Source of the DNA: an uncultured Caulobacteraceae bacterium
GTDB taxonomy: Bacteria > Pseudomonadota > Alphaproteobacteria > Caulobacterales > Caulobacteraceae
Direction: 5' to 3'
NCBI GenBank assembly: GCA_937952995.1
Contig: CALFYB010000394.1
Location: 1 to 5,488, forward strand
DNA: 5,488 nucleotides
A program made the position numbers and the translations under genes. The notes below the pieces were generated by a model. It searched no databases. It had not been told where the DNA came from and worked only from the letters and a program-made list of their open reading frames with translations. Positions 1 to 5,488 of this stretch are shown in pieces; positions within the stretch are counted from its first letter, which is position 1, and every line of letters starts with the position of its first letter.

Positions 1-34
1 GTGACTGGAGTTCAGACGTGTGCTCTTCCGATCT
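1..34. other. Illumina TruSeq adapter contamination at contig end
   Basis: The first 34 bases match, as I recall it, the complete Illumina TruSeq read-2 adapter/primer sequence, starting GTGACTGGAGTTCAGACGTG and ending GCTCTTCCGATCT. On the minus strand it begins AGATCGGAAGAGC, the usual 3' read-through adapter of a read that ran off a short insert. It is therefore sequencing artefact carried into the assembly, and position 35 is the first genomic base. In the peptidase frame it translates to DRKSTRLNSSH, a peptide typical of adapter-contaminated database proteins. No biological function should be assigned to it. Confidence 0.98.
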
Positions 35-1134
35 AACAGTAGGACCTGCCCGGCCGCTTGCTCTGCGCGCGCAAGAGCCGACTCCCGCGCCATGAACAGC
101 GAGGATTTCAATTGCGCCTTGGCCCGTGCCAGCTCGCCGGGTTCCGTCCGCCCGGCAAGGCCCATGATCTCACCGGCTGTGACCTTGGCGACCTCAAGCG
201 CATCCTTGGCCGCGCACCCAGCATAGACGCCCAGCACTCCTGCATCGGCATAGGTGTCCGCATAGGCATCTATGGCATAGGCCAGTCCGCGCCGCTCGCG
301 CGCCTCTTGGAACAGGCGAGAGGACATGCCGCCGCCTAGGATCTCTGAGAAAACGCGCAGGGCGAAATAGTCATCGTCGCGGGCGCTGGGGGCGGGAAGC
401 ATCAGGACCAGATGGGCCTGTTCCAATCGCCGCACCTTGGGCTGTGCTCCGCCGACAAATTGGACGGGTTCAGGAGCCGTGGCCGCTAGGTCGAGACCCG
501 AGGCGGGCGCATCGCCAAACCAGCGTTCGGTCAGGGCCAGAAGCTCGGCCTCATCCACCGCTCCAGCGGCGCAGACGACGATGGCCGAGGGGTCATAGAG
601 ATGGGCGCGGAAGGCCTCCAGCGACTGCGGCGTCGCGGTCTCAACACTGGCCGAGGTGCCGAGGATCGGACGGCCGAGCGGATGGACGCCAAAGGCCGCC
701 GTCTGGGCCAGATCAAAGACATAATCGTCGGGAGCGTCTGCCGCTTCGGCGATCTCCTGACCAATGACCTGCTTTTCCCGCACCATATCGGCAGGCGCAA
801 GGGTTGGACGGCGGATCAGGTCGGAGACGATCTCCATAGCCAGAGGAAGGCCGCCCTTGAGGGCGCGGACCTGAAAGCTGGTCCGCTCATAGCCGGTGGC
901 CGCATTGATGTTGCCGCCTTCGGCCTCGATATGTTCGACAATGTCACGCGACGAGCGAGGCCCTGCGCCCTTGAACACCATATGTTCGAGCAGATGGCAC
1001 CAGCCAGACTGGTCTTGGGTCTCGTAACGCGCCCCGCGCCCGATCACGACCGACAGCGCGAAAGTCTCTAGCCCCGGCATGGGGTCGCAGACGATACGAA
1101 CGCCATTGGCCAGCCGGTGCAGGCTTGCGCTCAA
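35..1134 (-). CDS. M16 family zinc metallopeptidase (processing-peptidase-like), 3' end missing
   Basis: This encodes a member of the M16 (pitrilysin/mitochondrial processing peptidase-like) zinc peptidases; 366 complete residues are genomic. The inverted zinc motif HxxEH is at residues 47-51 (HLLEH: ligands H47 and H51, catalytic E50), with the third ligand probably E127 in REKQVIGQEIAEA, about 76 residues on as in the family. The second half carries the glycine-rich GGGMSSRLFQEARERRGLAYA segment at 267-287. Family members are usually about 420 residues, so roughly the last 55 are lost where the contig ends in adapter; codon 367 straddles the junction. I chose the TTG at 1134 because LHRLANGVRIVCDPMPGLET is the conserved N-terminus and because TTGA overlaps the thrC stop by 4 bases, with AAGG 9 bases upstream. 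The next ATG (residue 19) would cut the conserved start. Its substrate is unknown. Confidence 0.93.
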
Positions 1135-2540
1135 GAGGTCATGCCTTGGGCCGCGAAGGCCCGAACATAGGCTTTGATCTTGTCTGAATCGGCGGGCAAG
1201 CGATCATAGACCTCGTCGCGCTCGGCGACGCCCTTGGCCTTAAGCGGCAAGACCGGCGCAACACCGGCTGCCTCAGTGACAGCTTCAGGGAATTTCGCGG
1301 CGTGGGCCGTGGCCAGAACCACGACCGGGGTCGTGGGCTGAACCGCACCGATGCGCTGGGCCGCGCAGACGCCAACCGCCGTATGGGGGTCGATCAACTG
1401 GCCGGTCTCGGTGAAGGTCGAGATAATCGTCGCCGTGGTCTGCGCCTCATCGACGCCCATGCCGATGAAGGTCTGGCGCATGGTGGCCAAGGCCTCAGCC
1501 GGAATGGTGATGCCGCCGGTCTCGTTGAAGGCCTTAAAGGCACGGGCCGTCTCAGCGCCATCGCGGCGGACACATTCGAAATAGAGCCGCTCGAAGTTCG
1601 AGGCGATCTGGATGTCCATGGCCGGGCTCTGGGTGGCAAGCACCGAGCCCTTGGCATAGCGACCCTCTTGCAGCATCCGCGCTAGGATGTCGTTGCCGTT
1701 GGTGGCGACGATGATCCGCTCAATCGGCAGGCCCATCTGCTTGGCGACATAGCCGGCAAAGGCATCGCCGAAATTGCCGGTCGGGACCGCGAAGGAGACG
1801 GCGCGGGCGGGCGCGCCGAGCGCCGCTGCCGCCGTGAAATAATAGACGCTCTGGGCCGCGATCCGCGCCCAGTTGATCGAGTTGACGCCCGACAGGTCGA
1901 CCTCTTGGCGGAAATCATCGTCTTGGAACATGGCTTTGACGATGGTCTGGCAATCGTCGAAGGTCCCTTGCACGGCCACAGCCCGGACATTGGCGTCGCC
2001 GGTCGTGGTCATGAAGCGGCGCTGAACCTCGCTGATCCGGCCATCGGGGAACAGCACCACCATGCGAGCATGACGTGCGCCGCGAAAGGCCTCGACAGCC
2101 GCGCCGCCGGTATCGCCGGAGGTGGCGGCGATGATGGTCATGGTCCGGCCTTGAGCGGCCAAGGCATAGTCATAGAGACGGGCCAGCAGCTGCATGGCCA
2201 CGTCTTTGAAGGCTAGCGTCGGACCGTGGAATAGCTCCATCTGCCAGACGGTTGGATAGAGCTGGGTCAGGGGGGTGACAGCGGGATGGGCAAAGGAGGC
2301 ATAGGCCTCAGCCGTCATCTTGGACAAGACGTCGCTGGGGATCTCATCACCGGCAAATCGTCCAAGCACCTTGGCCGCAACTTCGGCATAGGACATGGCC
2401 GCAAAGCCTGCGATCTCATCGGGCGCAAAGGACGGCCACACTTCGGGAACATAGAGCCCGCCATCAGGGGCCAGACCGGCCAGCACCGCATCAAGGAAAC
2501 CGATCGCAGGGGATGCCCCGCGCGTTGAGACATAGTTCAT
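1131..2540 (-). CDS. thrC: Threonine synthase
   Basis: ThrC catalyses the last step of threonine synthesis: O-phospho-L-homoserine plus water gives L-threonine plus phosphate, using pyridoxal phosphate in the cytoplasm. The 469-residue protein has the normal full length for the bacterial class. The N-terminal domain opens with YVSTRG...GFLDAVLAGLAPDGGLYVPE. The PLP lysine is K112 in HGPTLAFKDVAMQLLARL. The cofactor phosphate-binding SGDTG follows at 141-145 and PTGNFGDAFAGY at 253-264. The ATG at 2540 lies one base after the SURF1 stop and gives the expected N-terminus; only a weak GAG is seen upstream. The TGA stop overlaps the TTG start of the peptidase, so the two are probably translationally coupled. 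No homoserine kinase or homoserine dehydrogenase gene lies in the window, so the rest of the pathway is elsewhere. All key residues checked are intact. Confidence 0.97.
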   Translation of the reverse strand: MNYVSTRGASPAIGFLDAVLAGLAPDGGLYVPEVWPSFAPDEIAGFAAMSYAEVAAKVLGRFAGDEIPSDVLSKMTAEAYASFAHPAVTPLTQLYPTVWQMELFHGPTLAFKDVAMQLLARLYDYALAAQGRTMTIIAATSGDTGGAAVEAFRGARHARMVVLFPDGRISEVQRRFMTTTGDANVRAVAVQGTFDDCQTIVKAMFQDDDFRQEVDLSGVNSINWARIAAQSVYYFTAAAALGAPARAVSFAVPTGNFGDAFAGYVAKQMGLPIERIIVATNGNDILARMLQEGRYAKGSVLATQSPAMDIQIASNFERLYFECVRRDGAETARAFKAFNETGGITIPAEALATMRQTFIGMGVDEAQTTATIISTFTETGQLIDPHTAVGVCAAQRIGAVQPTTPVVVLATAHAAKFPEAVTEAAGVAPVLPLKAKGVAERDEVYDRLPADSDKIKAYVRAFAAQGMTS

Positions 2541-2541
2541 C

Positions 2542-3261
2542 TTAAACTCGCCGACCGCGTATTAGGACCGCCACATAAACACCGAACAGGGCTGCGGCAA
2601 GGCCGAACCAGGTCAGGGCATATTCCAAATGCCGGTTCGAGATTTCCGCAGGCACGGCGATGGGCTTAAGGCCCTTGAGCTCCGGATTGGTCGAACTCTC
2701 TGCAAACAGCATGACGGGGGCAGGCCGCTCCGCCTTCAGGGCTTTGGCCATGGCGGCGACATCTCGGGAATACCACTGGTCGTTCTGGGGAACTGGCGTC
2801 ACAAAATTGGCCTTATCAGGCTGACGCAGCACACCCGTCACCGCTGTTGGAACAGTGCCACCCGATTGGGCGGGACGCTCTGTGACCGTCTCAGCCAAAA
2901 ACCCACGATCGACCAACACCGAGCCATAGGGACCCGTGCTCAAGGGACAGGCTGAAATCAACCTCACACCAACCTGGCCATCAACCAGGCTGTAGAGCTT
3001 CACATAGGGCGCGGTCGCCAAGCCCGGACAGTCTGCGGTGACACGGGCAAAATCGAGGGCAGCATCGGTGGTCAGTACCTGATCAATGGGCCGCGCAGGC
3101 GCAGACTGGAGCGCCGCAATTTGAGCCAGAAGATCACGCTTCCACGCCAATCGCTGCAACTGCCAAGACCCAAGGGCTATCAAGATCGCCAAAGAGATTG
3201 CGGTAACGACCGTTAGGCCGACCGGAAGGCGACCGGCTACGTGCGGCTTTTCAGTCATCAT
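2542..3261 (-). CDS. surf1: SURF1 family cytochrome c oxidase assembly protein
   Basis: SURF1 is an inner-membrane factor that helps insert heme a into subunit I of aa3-type oxidases. The 239-residue product has the classic layout of two membrane helices with a periplasmic domain between. Helix 1 is near residues 14-33 and runs into the family signature LGSWQLQRLAWKRDLL. The central domain has VLVDRGFL at 115-122. Helix 2 follows the C-terminal signature NRHLEYALTWFGLAAALFGVY at 209-229. The frame stays open upstream to a TTG at 3300, but I start at the ATG at 3261, 6 bases after AGG; the next codon, ATG at 3258, is equally possible. Either start overlaps the end of the DUF983 gene by 11 or 8 bases. 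It ends one base before thrC. Membership in the oxidase cluster agrees with its assembly role. Confidence 0.94.
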   Translation of the reverse strand: MMTEKPHVAGRLPVGLTVVTAISLAILIALGSWQLQRLAWKRDLLAQIAALQSAPARPIDQVLTTDAALDFARVTADCPGLATAPYVKLYSLVDGQVGVRLISACPLSTGPYGSVLVDRGFLAETVTERPAQSGGTVPTAVTGVLRQPDKANFVTPVPQNDQWYSRDVAAMAKALKAERPAPVMLFAESSTNPELKGLKPIAVPAEISNRHLEYALTWFGLAAALFGVYVAVLIRGRRV

Positions 3262-3610
3262 TACGGGCCTGTGAGGCATGGTTATGGAACTGAAGGGCAA
3301 TCATAATGCCCTTGAAGGGACGCATGAGCCCAAGACACAGAACCGCCGTCAAGGGCATCCAAACCACCAGATGCACCCAAACGGGCGGATGCAGGGTGAA
3401 CTCGGTAAAGAGCATTGCAAAGGCAATGATAAAGCCGACGATCAAGATCACGAACACGGCAGGCCCGTCGCCACTGTCCGATTTGCGAAGGTCGAGACCG
3501 CAGGCCTCGCACCGCTCGCTAACCTTTAGAAAGCCCTCAAAAAGGGCACCCTCACCGCACTGGGGGCATCGGCAAGCGAGGCCCGCCAGTACGGGATTGG
3601 GTTTTGTCAC
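3251..3610 (-). CDS. DUF983 family zinc-ribbon membrane protein
   Basis: This is a 119-residue protein of the uncharacterised DUF983 family. The N-terminal part has two CxxC pairs, C15/C18 (CPQC) and C34/C37 (CEAC), spaced like a small zinc ribbon, followed by SGDGPAVFVILIVGFII. Two membrane helices follow, near residues 51-72 and 79-96, then a short polar tail. I chose the GTG at 3610, one base after the subunit III stop, because VTKPNPVLAGLACRCPQCGEG is the conserved family N-terminus. The same frame is open back to an ATG at 3730, but that adds 40 low-complexity Ser/Arg residues read out of frame through the subunit III gene, so it is rejected. Its steady place between COX III and SURF1 suggests a part in oxidase assembly or metal/heme handling, which is inference only; no reaction is known to me. 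Confidence 0.9.
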   Translation of the reverse strand: MTKPNPVLAGLACRCPQCGEGALFEGFLKVSERCEACGLDLRKSDSGDGPAVFVILIVGFIIAFAMLFTEFTLHPPVWVHLVVWMPLTAVLCLGLMRPFKGIMIALQFHNHASQARNDD

Positions 3611-3611
3611 C

Positions 3612-4478
3612 TTAGGACGCGCCGAAGACGACGTAGACAAAGGCGAAGAGGAACAGCCAGACCACGTCCACGAAGTGCCAGTACCAGGCAGCCGCTTCGA
3701 AGCCGAAATGCTGCTTGGGCGTAAAGTCACCCTTCATCAGGCGGATCAGACAGACCACCAAGAAGATCGTACCGATCAGCACGTGGAAGCCGTGGAAACC
3801 CGTGGCCATAAAGAAGGACGAGCCATACAGCCCGGCATTGGCCGCCTCTTCCGAGAAGAACAGGTTCTCATGGATGATGTGGTTATATTCATAGGCTTGG
3901 ATCAGCGAGAACACAGTGCCGAGAATGACGGTCAAGATCAGGGCCAAACGTGCGCCCTTACGATCATTGGTCTGAATGGCGTGGTGAGCCCAGGTCACGG
4001 TCGTACCAGACAGCAGCAGCGTCAGGGTATTGACGAGGGGCAATTGCCAAGCCGGAACCGTCTCAACACCCTTTGGCGGCCAAGTGGCCCAAGCGCTCGC
4101 AACCTCTTCGATGCCAGAATGGGTGCGAACACCCTGGAAAAGCACCATTTCGAAGAAGATCCAGAACCAAGCGACAAAGAACATCACTTCGGAGGCAATG
4201 AACAGGATCATGCCATAGCGCAGGCCGATGGAGACAACCGGGGTGTGATCACCTTGATTGGCTTCACGGACCACTTCGGTCCACCAACCGACCATGGTGT
4301 AAAGCACACCGAACAGGCCGAGCAGGAACGGCCACAGCGTATGCTTTTCAAGGCCAAACAGGCCCTTCATCCAGATGATGCCACCGATAGCCATAAACAT
4401 GGCTGCGGCCGAACCCACGAGGGGCCACGGACTTGGATTGACTAGGTGATAATCGTGTTCAACAGCATCTTGAGCCAT
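3612..4478 (-). CDS. ctaE: Cytochrome c oxidase subunit III
   Basis: This is subunit III (also called coxC) of the aa3-type heme-copper oxidase, a membrane subunit that stabilises the catalytic core and its proton uptake. The product has 288 residues with about seven hydrophobic helices, near 19-38, 47-66, 87-110, 146-168, 177-197, 219-246 and 266-286, matching the seven-helix form of COX III. Conserved stretches include the buried glutamate in FIASEVMFFVAWFW (E97), YEYNHIIHENLFFSEE, GLYGSSFFMATGFHGFHV and the C-terminal HFGFEAAAWYWHFVDVVWLF. The ATG at 4478 gives MAQDAVEHDYHLVNPSPWPL, a typical alphaproteobacterial N-terminus; the best ribosome site is a distant AAGGGG at 4490-4495. It is preceded by the only real gap in the block and followed after one base by the DUF983 gene. 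Confidence 0.97.
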   Translation of the reverse strand: MAQDAVEHDYHLVNPSPWPLVGSAAAMFMAIGGIIWMKGLFGLEKHTLWPFLLGLFGVLYTMVGWWTEVVREANQGDHTPVVSIGLRYGMILFIASEVMFFVAWFWIFFEMVLFQGVRTHSGIEEVASAWATWPPKGVETVPAWQLPLVNTLTLLLSGTTVTWAHHAIQTNDRKGARLALILTVILGTVFSLIQAYEYNHIIHENLFFSEEAANAGLYGSSFFMATGFHGFHVLIGTIFLVVCLIRLMKGDFTPKQHFGFEAAAWYWHFVDVVWLFLFAFVYVVFGAS

Positions 4479-4505
4479 GATGGCACCAACCCCTTGGTAG
4501 AATGT

Positions 4506-4525
4506 GACGGCCCATCAAGGCCGCC
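4506..4525 (-). other. GC-rich hairpin between ctaG and the subunit III gene
   Basis: In the transcript, GGCGGCC and GGCCGUC can pair as a 7-bp stem (one G-U) around a 6-base loop, UUGAUG. It sits in the 66-base spacer after ctaG, about 28 bases before the subunit III start. No U-run follows, so it is not a typical intrinsic terminator. It could mark an RNA processing site or partial attenuation, or may be chance in GC-rich DNA. Confidence 0.3.
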
Positions 4526-4544
4526 ACCACGTGATATCTATAGG

Positions 4545-5189
4545 CTATAGCCCCGCGCTAGGCTTGACGCCAAGTGCCTTGCTGCCATTGCCTGGTGCGA
4601 CTTGCAGTCCCGCCTGCTTTCCGATGGAGTCTACGTCCTGGAAAAAGGTGTACGACAAGGTAATTTCTTGGGTTCCCTGAGTTTCGTCATCGGTCGCGAA
4701 TTTCGGATCGACGAAATAAACTACTGGAAAATCGATAGCTTGGCCTGGTTTCAAGGTTTGAGACTTAAAACAGAAACATTCCAACTTCTGGAAATAGGGC
4801 CCTGCCGACGCTGGCACCACATTGTAGCTTGCCCGACCGGTAAGGGTCTGGTTGCTGGTATTGGTGACCTTAAAAAAGGCTAAGCCCGTCGATCCAATCT
4901 TTACAGTTTGGCTGATCTGTTCCGCTTTGAAGCTCCAAGGCAGGTCACGGACATTGGTATCGAAGCGAATCGTTATCGGGCGCTCCAGCACCGTAGTTGG
5001 CGCAGCCTCTGCTTGACGCACAGTGCCGCCAAAGCCCGTCAACTGACAAAACCGCTTATAGAGAGGCACCGACGCGTAGGCCGCGCCGATCATGCCACTG
5101 AACACCAACAGGCAAATGAGCGCGACGCGGGCATTGAGCCGCGATTGGACCGAACCTGATCCGTCGGTCTTAGAGGGGACGGTTGACAA
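4545..5189 (-). CDS. ctaG: Cytochrome c oxidase assembly protein CtaG/Cox11 (CuB chaperone)
   Basis: CtaG (Cox11 family) is a membrane-anchored copper chaperone that delivers copper to the CuB site of oxidase subunit I. The 214-residue product has a short cytoplasmic N-terminus, one membrane helix near residues 21-41, then the conserved SVPLYKRFCQLTGFGGT (40-56) and a periplasmic immunoglobulin-like beta domain. The copper-binding CFCF motif is at 138-141 (C138, C140) in LECFCFKSQTLKPGQ, followed by FPVVYFVDPKF; C48 is the other conserved cysteine. The start is a TTG at 5189, supported by GGAGG 5 bases upstream; no other start keeps the N-terminus and fits that site. It overlaps the end of the preceding small gene by 20 bases. 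This is the Cox11-type CtaG, not the unrelated Bacillus protein of the same name. Confidence 0.96.
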   Translation of the reverse strand: MSTVPSKTDGSGSVQSRLNARVALICLLVFSGMIGAAYASVPLYKRFCQLTGFGGTVRQAEAAPTTVLERPITIRFDTNVRDLPWSFKAEQISQTVKIGSTGLAFFKVTNTSNQTLTGRASYNVVPASAGPYFQKLECFCFKSQTLKPGQAIDFPVVYFVDPKFATDDETQGTQEITLSYTFFQDVDSIGKQAGLQVAPGNGSKALGVKPSAGL

Positions 5190-5364
5190 TGTTACCTCCC
5201 AACTTCACGAGGGTGACGACAAATATCAAAATGACAAAACCGACTAATGACAGGCCAAGAACGATATTGCGCAGGTTCCGGGCTTTAGCCTGATCTGCAC
5301 TTTCTGGGCCTGTCCGCGGCTGGATCGCAGCAATGGCGGACTTTGTGTCGTGCGTTTTGGTCAT
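5170..5364 (-). CDS. Small single-pass membrane protein of the oxidase operon (CoxF-like)
   Basis: The 64-residue product has a polar N-terminal half (residues 1-31) and one membrane helix near 32-53 (LRNIVLGLSLVGFVILIFVV), ending in VTLVKLGGNIVNRPL. Small proteins with this form and a closing VKLG...NRPL occur between ctaB and ctaG in many alphaproteobacterial oxidase operons, sometimes named CoxF; I recall this from the family and cannot verify it here. By position it is likely an oxidase assembly or accessory factor, but its biochemical role is not established. The ATG at 5364 overlaps the ctaB stop as ATGA and has AAGGA 8 bases upstream. Its last 20 bases overlap the start of ctaG, which points to coupled translation. 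Confidence 0.88.
   Translation of the reverse strand: MTKTHDTKSAIAAIQPRTGPESADQAKARNLRNIVLGLSLVGFVILIFVVTLVKLGGNIVNRPL
5195..5199 (-). promoter_or_regulatory. Ribosome binding site of ctaG
   Basis: GGAGG on the minus strand stands 5 bases before the TTG at 5189 (GGAGGTAACATTG). It is the strongest Shine-Dalgarno match found at the gene starts here and fixes ctaG to a TTG start. It lies inside the coding sequence of the upstream small membrane protein gene, so ribosomes can reload before finishing that gene. Confidence 0.8.
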
Positions 5365-5488
5365 CCGTTAAATCCTTGCAAGAAGGAGAGGGCCGCGAAC
5401 GGCTTGATCCCAAACATGTGCTCGGCCAAGAGAGCGGCGAACATCAAGAACAGATATAGGATCGAAAAGGCAAAAAGGTTGCGCGCAT
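5361..5488 (-). CDS. ctaB: Protoheme IX farnesyltransferase (heme O synthase), C-terminal end only
   Basis: Only the last 41 residues and the TGA stop are inside the window; the rest lies beyond the right edge. CtaB (CyoE) is an integral-membrane prenyltransferase that adds a farnesyl group to protoheme IX to make heme O, the precursor of heme A. The visible part, ARNLFAFSILYLFLMFAALL followed by AEHMFGIKP, matches the last membrane helix of the family, with the typical LFxFSILYLFLLFAALL pattern. The stop overlaps the start of the small membrane protein gene by 4 bases (ATGA). The identification rests on a short but characteristic segment plus its position just before the CoxF-like gene and ctaG. 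Confidence 0.85.
   Translation of the reverse strand, partial: ARNLFAFSILYLFLMFAALLAEHMFGIKPFAALSFLQGFNG
5373..5377 (-). promoter_or_regulatory. Ribosome binding site of the small membrane protein gene
   Basis: AAGGA on the minus strand lies 8 bases before the ATG at 5364, within the last codons of ctaB. It supports that start over any other and shows that the short frame is a real gene. Confidence 0.65.

Noticed and set aside
601..1071. A 156-codon plus-strand open frame opposite the peptidase gene
   Set aside because: It mirrors the M16 reading frame, which carries HxxEH and other conserved motifs; the plus-strand product shows no recognisable domain.
3262..3300. A longer SURF1 from TTG at 3300 or ATG at 3279
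   Set aside because: It would deepen the overlap with DUF983 without adding conserved sequence or a better ribosome site; ATG at 3261 or 3258 fits the tight overlaps of the operon.
3611..3730. A 40-residue N-terminal extension of the DUF983 protein from an ATG at 3730
   Set aside because: The added residues are Ser/Arg-rich and come from an alternate frame of subunit III; the family N-terminus begins at the GTG at 3610.
3306..4445. A 379-codon open frame on the plus strand, antisense to the DUF983 and subunit III genes
   Set aside because: The predicted protein is rich in His, Gln, Arg and Asp, resembles no family I know, and lies opposite two clearly conserved genes. It is a by-product of GC-rich codon use.
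4506..4525. Intrinsic terminator after ctaG
   Set aside because: The stem is short and no U-run follows it in the transcript direction, so it is kept only as a hairpin of unknown meaning.
1..5488. CRISPR array, tRNA/rRNA, insertion sequence, toxin-antitoxin or phage-defence genes
   Set aside because: No repeat-spacer pattern, RNA gene, transposase or inverted-repeat pair was seen; nearly every base is covered by conserved housekeeping genes on one strand.

Overview
The window is one compact, co-directional gene block on the minus strand. It is read from right to left and looks like the back half of an aa3-type cytochrome c oxidase (cta/cox) operon followed by threonine synthase and an M16 peptidase. 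The organism is most likely an alphaproteobacterium. The order ctaB, small membrane protein, ctaG, COX III, DUF983, SURF1 is an alphaproteobacterial layout, the DNA is GC-rich, and the proteins read like alphaproteobacterial versions. A Caulobacterales-like or rhizobial-like relative is my inference; the sequence alone does not settle the genus.

Layout in order of transcription: the last 41 residues of heme O synthase CtaB (right edge to 5361); a 64-residue single-pass membrane protein (5364-5170); CtaG/Cox11 (5189-4545); a 66-base gap with a small GC-rich hairpin; cytochrome c oxidase subunit III (4478-3612); a DUF983 zinc-ribbon membrane protein (3610-3251); SURF1 (3261-2542); threonine synthase ThrC (2540-1131); and a C-terminally truncated M16 metallopeptidase (1134-35). 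Apart from the gap before subunit III, every junction is an overlap or a 1-base spacer, so the block is probably one transcript with translational coupling. Three genes use non-ATG starts (TTG for ctaG and the peptidase, GTG for DUF983). No stretch over 300 bases lacks a gene, and no promoter, tRNA, rRNA, CRISPR array or mobile element was seen. The operon promoter must lie beyond the right edge.

Most of the genes serve terminal oxidase biogenesis: CtaB makes heme O (precursor of heme A), CtaG delivers copper to the CuB site, SURF1 aids heme a insertion, and subunit III is a structural part of the enzyme. The small membrane protein and the DUF983 protein travel with this cluster but have no firm biochemical role known to me. 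ThrC and the M16 peptidase have no obvious link to respiration.

The first 34 bases are not biological. They match the Illumina TruSeq read-through adapter, continue the peptidase reading frame and end it with the artefactual peptide DRKSTRLNSSH. The window therefore starts at a contig end with untrimmed adapter. I found no convincing undescribed system; the least understood members are the two small oxidase-linked membrane proteins.
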